NCBI GenBank assembly: GCA_043101835.1
Contig: JBICHM010000160.1
Coordinates: 1-10,628 of the forward strand
Reading direction: 5' to 3'
Source of the DNA: JBICHM01 sp043101835
GTDB lineage: Bacteria; Planctomycetota; Phycisphaerae; Phycisphaerales; UBA1924
DNA length: 10,628 nt
The notes under the pieces were generated by a model. The model was not told the origin of the DNA, ran no database searches, and saw only the letters and a list, made by a program, of their open reading frames with translations. The position numbers and the translations under genes were made by a program. This document shows, piece by piece, positions 6,604 through 10,628 of the stretch. Numbering within the stretch: position 1 is the stretch's first letter; every line of letters begins with the position of its first letter.

Positions 6604-8049
6604 TCAGGCCGTCGCGCCCATTTCGCTGAACGCCTCGACCAGGCGCACGTGCGCCTCAGACCCGAGGCGGAAGCAGTCCAGCTCGAACTTCTCATTCGGT
6701 GAATGCACACGATCGTCGTCGAGGCCGAACCCCATCAGGATGGTGTCGAGGCCCAGCAGTGTCTTGAAGAGCCCGACGATCGGAATCGACCCACCCGTCT
6801 TGATCAGCGGCGCGCCACCCCCCGACTGTCCGCCGACCGCGCTGAGCGCGCGTCGCGCCGCCTGCAGGTGGGGCGAATCGGTCGCCACCGTCGCGGGCGC
6901 CCCGCCGTGCAGCTCGTCGAACTCGAATCGGCACCCCGCCGGCGTGCGCGCCTCGAGCCAGGCCTTGAACGCCATCGCGATCTCGTGCGGATCCTGATCA
7001 TCGACGAGCCGGAAGGACACCTTCGCCGTCGCCTTACTGGCGATGACCGTCTTGGCGCCGGGCCCCTGGTACCCGCCCCAGATGCCGTTGATATCGCAGG
7101 TCGGGCGAGCCCACTCGCGCTCGATCGCCGTGAACCCGGCCTCGCCGACATCGGCGTCCGGGCCGAGGCCGATCTTCTTCAGCGCCGCGACCTGGTCGAA
7201 GCCAAGCTCCGCCCAGGCGCTGCGCACCTCGTCGGGGAGATTGCGCACGCCGTCGTAGAATCCCGGGATCGTCACGCGCCGCCTGTCGTCCCACAGCTGT
7301 GCGAGCACCTTGGAGAGCTCGTTGATCGGGTTCGGCACGCGCCCGCCCCACAGGCCCGAGTGCAGGTCCTGATCGGGCCCGTGCAGGGTCACCTGCGTGT
7401 ACGCAAGCCCGCGCACGCCGTAGGTGATCGCGGTGCGCCCGCGCCCGAGCATGCCGGTGTCGCTGATCAGGCAGACATCACATTTGCGCAGCTCGGCCTC
7501 ATGCTCGCGCAGGAACGGCTCGAGGTTGCTCGACCCGGACTCTTCCTCGCCCTCGAGGAGAATCGTCACCTTCATCGGGACCTCGCCGGTCGCGCTGTGC
7601 CAGGCGCGCATTGCTTCAAGGAAGGTCGCCACCTGTCCCTTGTCGTCGCACGCGCCGCGCGCCACGATCCGCTCCCCCGGTCCGTCCGGGATCGCCGGCT
7701 TGATGATCGGTTCGAACGGTGGGCTCTCCCAGAGTTCGAGCGGGTCCGGGGGCTGCACGTCGTAGTGCCCGTAGAAGAGCACGTGCGGCCCCTGGTAGTC
7801 CTTCGACCCCGGGTGCTGCGCCCACACGATCGGATGGCCCGGCTTCGCCTTCGTGCCCGTCTCGCGCAGGCTCGCATCCACACCGATCCCGCGCAGGAAA
7901 TCGGCGGCCCATTGGCCGGCTCGGCGCGTGTCGTCGTTGTGCGCCGGATCGGTGCCGACGCTGGGGATCCGCAACCACTCCCGGAGACGCTCGATCGAGC
8001 GGGGCTCCTCGTCCTTCAGCGTGGCGACAACGCGTTCGACATCCGCCAT
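6604..8049 (-). CDS. M20 family metallopeptidase (carnosinase/CNDP-like dipeptidase)
   Basis: This 481-residue cytoplasmic zinc peptidase resembles the CNDP2/PepV branch, which hydrolyses dipeptides and related amides. Metal ligands predicted by comparison with human CNDP2 are His95 (HYDVQP), Asp135 (ACDDKG), Glu170 (LEGEEESGS, with Glu169 as general base), Asp197 (ISDTG) and His449 (DDRVHSPNEK). His230 (DLHSG) lies in the dimerisation lid and reaches the partner's active site. Domain order is catalytic, lid (about 200-400), then catalytic. There is no signal peptide. The ATG at 8049 is chosen because GGAGG (8055-8059) lies 5 nt upstream; the open frame reaches 8088, but the extra 13 residues look non-coding. 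It is downstream of the zinc-ribbon gene by 97 nt, with its own promoter-like motif in the gap, and ends 6 bp from a convergent gene with no terminator hairpin between them. The substrate cannot be fixed from sequence. Confidence 0.96.
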   Translation of the reverse strand: MADVERVVATLKDEEPRSIERLREWLRIPSVGTDPAHNDDTRRAGQWAADFLRGIGVDASLRETGTKAKPGHPIVWAQHPGSKDYQGPHVLFYGHYDVQPPDPLELWESPPFEPIIKPAIPDGPGERIVARGACDDKGQVATFLEAMRAWHSATGEVPMKVTILLEGEEESGSSNLEPFLREHEAELRKCDVCLISDTGMLGRGRTAITYGVRGLAYTQVTLHGPDQDLHSGLWGGRVPNPINELSKVLAQLWDDRRRVTIPGFYDGVRNLPDEVRSAWAELGFDQVAALKKIGLGPDADVGEAGFTAIEREWARPTCDINGIWGGYQGPGAKTVIASKATAKVSFRLVDDQDPHEIAMAFKAWLEARTPAGCRFEFDELHGGAPATVATDSPHLQAARRALSAVGGQSGGGAPLIKTGGSIPIVGLFKTLLGLDTILMGFGLDDDRVHSPNEKFELDCFRLGSEAHVRLVEAFSEMGATA

Positions 8050-8106
8050 GGCGACCTCCGGCTGGCTGTGTGTAGATCGGGGCTGCACGCCCGCACCCGT
8101 TCCCGG

Positions 8107-8123
8107 GAGAGGCAGCCTAGCCG
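8107..8123 (-). promoter_or_regulatory. Candidate promoter of the M20 dipeptidase gene
   Basis: On the minus strand, TAGGCT (8119-8114) is followed by GCCTC. The 11-mer TAGGCTGCCTC differs by one base from TATGCTGCCTC before folD and by two from TATCCTGCCTC before the peptidase gene. The leader would be about 58 nt and includes the GGAGG site. No minus-35 box is seen. Confidence 0.35.
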
Positions 8124-8146
8124 CACGCAGGCGCCGTCGCCCGGTC

Positions 8147-8497
8147 TCAGAGCATGAAGATGGCGAGGCCGATGAGCACGCTGAACATCGCGCTGCCGGT
8201 CATCAGGCCGACGACAAACGCAGCACGGCGCCGTCGCTGCCGGCGCTTCCGCTCCACGGCCAGCAGACGATCGGCCCACTCTTCCAGTCGCGCACGCTCC
8301 ACCGGCGCGCCGACCGGCGCAAGGCCTTCCATCTGGGCGTACGAGCGCGGCGGACGGGCGTAGAGGTCCGCCTGACACGACGGACACCGGTATTTCACCA
8401 GCGCCAGAGGACCCTGCACCTCCGGGCCGCCATACCCGCAGGCCAGACACATCTTCTGGTTCAGCCGGACTCCGCCAGCCTGACGAACACCCGCCAT
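8147..8497 (-). CDS. Zinc-ribbon protein with C-terminal membrane anchor, unknown function
   Basis: The protein has 116 residues. Two CxxC pairs, Cys17/Cys20 (CLAC) and Cys38/Cys41 (CPSC), 17 residues apart, form a zinc-ribbon. A charged helical middle (about 56-82) leads into a basic stretch, RKRRQRRRR (83-91), and one transmembrane helix (92-115) at the extreme C-terminus. By the positive-inside rule the ribbon is cytoplasmic and tail-anchored. No specific family is recognised; partner or nucleic-acid binding is possible. The ATG at 8497 has no Shine-Dalgarno; instead TATAGT lies 6 nt upstream, so the mRNA would be leaderless. The open frame extends to 9013, but that extension is cysteine-poor, arginine-rich shadow of the opposite gene. 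It may be cotranscribed with the M20 gene, although that gene has its own promoter-like motif. Confidence 0.8.
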   Translation of the reverse strand: MAGVRQAGGVRLNQKMCLACGYGGPEVQGPLALVKYRCPSCQADLYARPPRSYAQMEGLAPVGAPVERARLEEWADRLLAVERKRRQRRRRAAFVVGLMTGSAMFSVLIGLAIFML

Positions 8498-8503
8498 GAC
8501 CCG

Positions 8504-8511
8504 ACTATAAC
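8504..8511. promoter_or_regulatory. Overlapping divergent minus-10 elements
   Basis: The 8 bases ACTATAAC contain TATAGT on the minus strand (8509-8504) and TATAAC on the plus strand (8506-8511), each matching five of six consensus positions. The minus element has an extended TGn (TGTTATAGT) and would start transcription at or within a base or two of the zinc-ribbon ATG at 8497. The plus element would start near 8518 and give the 195-residue protein a leader of about 70 nt. A weak CTGACG at 8480-8485 is the nearest plus-strand minus-35 candidate (20-nt spacing). Confidence 0.45.
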
Positions 8512-8541
8512 ACCGGGTCGCCGGGTGGCCGCAAGAGGAAT

Positions 8542-8571
8542 GTCGCGCAATCGCGCCGATCGTGGCGCGAC
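8542..8571. repeat. Inverted repeat between the divergent promoters and the 195-residue protein gene
   Basis: GTCGCGC (8542-8548) and GCGCGAC (8565-8571) form an exact 7-bp inverted repeat with a 16-nt spacer. It lies in the would-be leader of the plus-strand gene, 18 bp before its start. It could be an mRNA hairpin or an operator; the sequence gives no way to choose. Confidence 0.25.
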
Positions 8572-8589
8572 CCGCGCATCGGAGACTGA

Positions 8590-9177
8590 ATGCGCGATTT
8601 ATCGCTCCGAGACTGGGAAGAACAGCTTCGTCGCCTCGGCGCAGGCGACGATCACGCGCCGATCGACGGCGCCCCCGCGGGCTTCGTTGCGTCGCGCCGC
8701 AGCCTCCCGCCGGAAGCCGCGCCCGCGCGAACCGGGCTCGATGACCTGCTGTGGCGCTGCGTCGCCGACCCCGCCATCGACTGGCGCAGCGCTCTCGATC
8801 TTGACGCCGGCCCCGCCCCGCTGACAGGCGTCCTGACAGATGCGTCCACCATCGAGGTCTGGACCGAGCGCGAACTCGCATCGCTCCACGCGCTGGCGCG
8901 ACTCGCCACGCGCACAGGCGACGACCGGGCGCGCGATCGCGCCCTCGATTGCGCCACCTGGCACCTCGAGCACACCCAGCCCGACAACGCCACCAACCGG
9001 CCGTGGGCGGCACACGTCTTCCTGCTGCTGGCGCGCGACCGCGACAGCCACGACGCCCGGCTCTACGCCGAGACGCTCGTGCACAACTGCATGGTCACAA
9101 CAGGCAAGCCCGACCCCCTGAGCGCGGCGATCCTGCGCGACGCGGCGGACGCGCTGGCCGACGAAGCCTCGCCGTAA
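8590..9177 (+). CDS. Hypothetical helical protein, unknown function
   Basis: The protein has 195 residues and no recognised family. There is no signal peptide or membrane segment, so it is probably cytoplasmic. The N-terminus is amphipathic (DLSLRDWEEQLRRL), followed by a Pro/Ala-rich stretch (24-48). From about 49 it appears mostly alpha-helical, with regularly spaced Leu/Ala/Trp positions, for example ERELASLHALARLATRT (93-109) and AHVFLLLAR (141-149), suggesting paired helices of an alpha/alpha-solenoid or toroid kind. Three Cys (57, 121, 167) are isolated and form no CxxC motif. The ATG at 8590 has GGAG (8581-8584) 5 nt upstream, a good site. It is divergent from the zinc-ribbon gene and ends 10 bp from the convergent tatA stop. 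The helical fold is inferred by eye only. Confidence 0.8.
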   Translation: MRDLSLRDWEEQLRRLGAGDDHAPIDGAPAGFVASRRSLPPEAAPARTGLDDLLWRCVADPAIDWRSALDLDAGPAPLTGVLTDASTIEVWTERELASLHALARLATRTGDDRARDRALDCATWHLEHTQPDNATNRPWAAHVFLLLARDRDSHDARLYAETLVHNCMVTTGKPDPLSAAILRDAADALADEASP

Positions 9178-9187
9178 TGGGATTCGG

Positions 9188-9490
9188 TCAGGCGGAGCCG
9201 CCGGCCTGGCTCACGCGGCGCTCGTCGGCCGCCTGCTCCTGGCCCGGGGTCAGGGTTGGACGACCCTCGTTCTGGCTCAGCTGGGCGTTCTTCCCGTCGT
9301 CGCGCGTGGCGGCGTCCATGTCGTCCTGGATGCCCTTGAGGCCCTTCTTGAACTCGACGATGCCCTGACCGATGCTCCGGCCCACCTCCGGCAGTCGCCT
9401 GCCGAAAATCAGCAGTCCGATCACGCCGATGATGATCCATTCCCAGCCCCCGGGCATGCCGAAGGCGACGGTTGTCAGGGTCTCGTTCAC
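9188..9490 (-). CDS. tatA: Twin-arginine translocase subunit TatA/TatE
   Basis: This 100-residue protein oligomerises to form the pore or membrane-weakening patch of the Tat system, which exports folded proteins. A short N-terminal segment leads to one transmembrane helix (about 16-30, WEWIIIGVIGLLIFG), the FG hinge at 29-30, an amphipathic helix with RRLPEVGRSIG and EFKKGLK (31-53), and a polar acidic tail. It is TatA-like rather than TatB by size and by the KKGLK pattern. The start is GTG at 9490; the only nearby ATG (9457, Met12) also leaves the helix intact, so 9457 is possible. There is no strong Shine-Dalgarno at either. No tatC or tatB is nearby, so the subunits are scattered in this genome. 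It converges on the plus-strand gene with a 10-bp gap. Confidence 0.95.
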   Translation of the reverse strand: MNETLTTVAFGMPGGWEWIIIGVIGLLIFGRRLPEVGRSIGQGIVEFKKGLKGIQDDMDAATRDDGKNAQLSQNEGRPTLTPGQEQAADERRVSQAGGSA

Positions 9491-9520
9491 GATGGACGCC
9501 CCATCCCCGGTGCGGGTGGC

Positions 9521-9562
9521 GGCCCGGACGGGCCACGAGGAAGTTCTACCGGCGGAAGCCTA
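9521..9562 (-). promoter_or_regulatory. Candidate tatA promoter and leader hairpin
   Basis: On the minus strand, GCCGGTAGAAC places TAGAAC at 9548-9543, giving a leader of about 46 nt. A second TAGGCT lies at 9562-9557. A GGCCC/GGGCC hairpin (9521-9525 with 9530-9534) would sit in the leader. No minus-35 box is evident. Confidence 0.3.
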
Positions 9563-9585
9563 GGCGGGTTCGCCCCCGCACGCAC

Positions 9586-9614
9586 GGGGGGTACCCCCCA
9601 CATCGGCGCGCGCC
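9586..9614. repeat. Two adjacent perfect palindromes downstream of folD
   Basis: GGGGGGTACCCCCC (9586-9599) and GGCGCGCGCC (9605-9614) are each fully self-complementary and lie 5-33 nt past the folD stop. Neither is followed by a T-run in the folD direction, and the C-run can also pair with the G-run at 9573-9577 complement. They may act as a terminator without a U-tract or protect an mRNA end. No regulator-binding site is recognised. Confidence 0.35.
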
Positions 9615-9618
9615 GGGC

Positions 9619-10479
9619 CTACCGCTCAGCCGCGTCCACCACATTCCGCATCAGCGTGGCCACCGTCACCGGCCCCACGCCCCCCGGGACGGGGCTGATC
9701 CAGCCCGCGACGGCGCTGACGGCGTCGAAATCCACATCCCCCACCGTCCGCATTTTCCCGGCCTCGTCGCGCACGCGCGTCGTGCCCACATCGATGACGA
9801 TCGCCCCGGGCTTCACGAGGTCCGCCGTGATCAGCCCCGGCTTGCCCACTGCCGCGACGAGCACATCCGCGCTCCGCGCCAAAGCAGGCAGCCCCTCGGT
9901 GAACTTGTTGCAGGAGATCACCGTCGCGTCCTGACGCATCAGGAGCACGGCGATCGGTTTGCCGACGATGTTCGACGCCCCGACGACCACGCACCGCTTC
10001 CCGCGCAGCGCGGCGCCGGTTGATTCGATCATCGACAGCACCGCGCCGGCGGTGCACGGCACGAGGCTCGTGCGCCCGTAGACGATGTTCCCGATGTTCG
10101 CCGGGTTGACGCCCTCGACATCCTTCTCGGGGTCGATCAGCGCCTGCACCTTTTCGGCGTCCACGCCCTCGGGTACGGGCAGGTGCACCATGATGCCGGT
10201 GGAGGCCTCGTTCCGGTTCAGCAGCAGCACGCGCCCCGCAACATCGTCGAAGGACGCGTCCTCGGGCAGCTTGTGCAGGCGGTACTCGATGCCCAGTGTG
10301 TCGCAGGCGACGCCCTGGTTCTCCGCGTAGATCGCGGCGCCCGACTGCGGCCCCGCCGCGAGCACCGCGTCCAGACGGACCGGTCGCCCCTGGTCGCGCA
10401 GGCGCTTCGCGCGCCGGGCGGTCTCTTCGCGGATGCTCGCCGCGAGCGCCTTGCCGTCGATGATGCGGGCGGTGGCCAT
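9619..10479 (-). CDS. folD: FolD-type methylenetetrahydrofolate dehydrogenase, altered catalytic pocket
   Basis: This 286-residue cytoplasmic protein matches FolD in length and layout. FolD normally oxidises 5,10-methylene-THF to methenyl-THF with NADP and hydrolyses that to 10-formyl-THF. The NAD(P)-binding half is typical: VVVGASNIVGKP (164-175), AAVGKPG (209-215), GAIVIDVG (225-232) and the C-terminal PGGVGPVTVATL (265-276). Tyr51 (E. coli Tyr50) is kept, but the other pocket residues are changed: Lys54 is Gln55 (YAENQ), Gln98 is His99 (GIMVHLPVP) and Asp121 is Glu122 (KDVEG). The lysine is needed for cyclohydrolase, so this may be a dehydrogenase only. The start at 10479 is the family start (MATARIIDGK). 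The frame reaches 10536, but that extension overlaps ligA's promoter and has no counterpart in FolD. There is no Shine-Dalgarno; TATGCT lies 8 nt upstream. It is divergent from ligA. Confidence 0.93.
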   Translation of the reverse strand: MATARIIDGKALAASIREETARRAKRLRDQGRPVRLDAVLAAGPQSGAAIYAENQGVACDTLGIEYRLHKLPEDASFDDVAGRVLLLNRNEASTGIMVHLPVPEGVDAEKVQALIDPEKDVEGVNPANIGNIVYGRTSLVPCTAGAVLSMIESTGAALRGKRCVVVGASNIVGKPIAVLLMRQDATVISCNKFTEGLPALARSADVLVAAVGKPGLITADLVKPGAIVIDVGTTRVRDEAGKMRTVGDVDFDAVSAVAGWISPVPGGVGPVTVATLMRNVVDAAER

Positions 10480-10480
10480 C

Positions 10481-10527
10481 GGGAGGCAGCATACCGGGCC
10501 GCCCGCACTGCGCGTGGCCGGTAGCAT
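10481..10527. promoter_or_regulatory. Divergent folD/ligA promoter region
   Basis: Two minus-10-like hexamers face outward: TATGCT (10493-10488, minus) 8 nt before the folD ATG, and TAGCAT (10522-10527, plus) 7 nt before the ligA ATG. Each is preceded by CCGG, so TACCGG (10492-10497) and CCGGTA (10518-10523) form an inverted repeat. Both mRNAs would be leaderless or nearly so, which fits the absence of Shine-Dalgarno sites. Minus-35 boxes are not recognisable. Confidence 0.4.
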
Positions 10528-10534
10528 CCTGCGC

Positions 10535-10628
10535 ATGGCCGCCTCGAAGAAGCCCGCCGCCCGACGCGTCGCCGAACTCCGGCGCCTGCTCCAGCAGGCA
10601 AATGTGGATTACTACGTCCACGCCAAGC
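10535..10628 (+). CDS. ligA: NAD-dependent DNA ligase, N-terminal fragment (runs off the right edge)
   Basis: The 31 visible codons read RRVAELRRLLQQANVDYYVH after a short basic start. This is the domain Ia signature of bacterial LigA: an arginine-rich helix of the LRxLLxxAN type followed by the tyrosine pair (Tyr26, Tyr27) that helps bind the nicotinamide end of NAD. LigA seals nicks during replication and repair. The ATG at 10535 is the only sensible start; it lacks a Shine-Dalgarno, and TAGCAT lies 7 nt upstream. The call rests on a short motif, so it is good but not certain; the next codons should read toward P-x-x-x-D-x-x-Y-D. Confidence 0.85.
   Translation, partial: MAASKKPAARRVAELRRLLQQANVDYYVHAK

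Noticed and set aside
6703..8157. A 484-codon plus-strand open frame
   Set aside because: It is antisense to the M20 peptidase, whose metal ligands are all present on the minus strand.
8498..9013. An N-terminal extension of the zinc-ribbon protein
   Set aside because: It is Arg/Gly/Ala-rich, lies antisense to the 195-residue gene and crosses the divergent promoter; the promoter spacing supports the start at 8497.
10480..10536. A 19-codon N-terminal extension of FolD
   Set aside because: FolD proteins start at the equivalent of MATARIIDGK, and the extension covers the folD/ligA promoter region.
1..10628. CRISPR arrays, transposons, phage genes, toxin-antitoxin or defence modules
   Set aside because: No spaced direct repeats, transposase or integrase motifs, terminal repeats or defence-protein domains were seen. 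The gene content is housekeeping.

Overview
The window looks like ordinary chromosome of a high-GC bacterium, most likely a planctomycete of the Phycisphaerae type. This is inferred from protein style: a TatA beginning MPGGWEWIII, an ABC ATPase with YVPDF at the Q-loop, a lipoprotein prolyl oligopeptidase, and many starts without a Shine-Dalgarno site. No 16S gene or lineage marker is present to prove it. There are no transposons, phage genes, CRISPR arrays or tRNA/rRNA genes, and no broken genes.

Layout, left to right. The left edge (1-89, minus) is the first 29 codons of elongation factor G (fusA), preceded by about 400 nt of leader with a sigma70-like promoter, a 13-codon open frame and several hairpins. 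An intrinsic terminator (554-598) closes the gene to its right. That gene (626-2857, minus) is a secreted lipoprotein prolyl oligopeptidase (S9A). Next come two minus-strand genes separated by 4 nt: an ABC-transporter ATPase (2940-3908) and, upstream of it, a 784-residue exported membrane protein with a glutamine-amidotransferase-like domain (3913-6267). Divergent from these is a small one-helix membrane protein (6310-6597, plus). It converges on an M20 dipeptidase (6604-8049, minus), which lies downstream of a small zinc-ribbon membrane protein (8147-8497, minus). Divergent from that is an unrecognised soluble helical protein (8590-9177, plus), which converges on tatA (9188-9490, minus). folD (9619-10479, minus) and the first 31 codons of ligA (10535 to the right edge, plus) are divergent.

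The genes are a housekeeping mixture: translation, peptide breakdown, protein export, one-carbon metabolism and DNA ligation. Only the ATPase and the 784-residue protein look like one functional unit. The two peptidases could act in succession on peptides, one outside the cytoplasmic membrane and one inside, but nothing links their expression.

The points most worth a second look are: a FolD in which all three catalytic-pocket residues (Lys, Gln, Asp) are replaced by Gln, His and Glu; a recurring CGGTA(T/G)nn(T/C) minus-10-like motif upstream of at least five genes, several of which would give leaderless mRNAs; a near-identical 16-bp promoter block shared by the peptidase gene and folD; overlapping back-to-back minus-10 elements at 8504-8511; and the long structured fusA leader.
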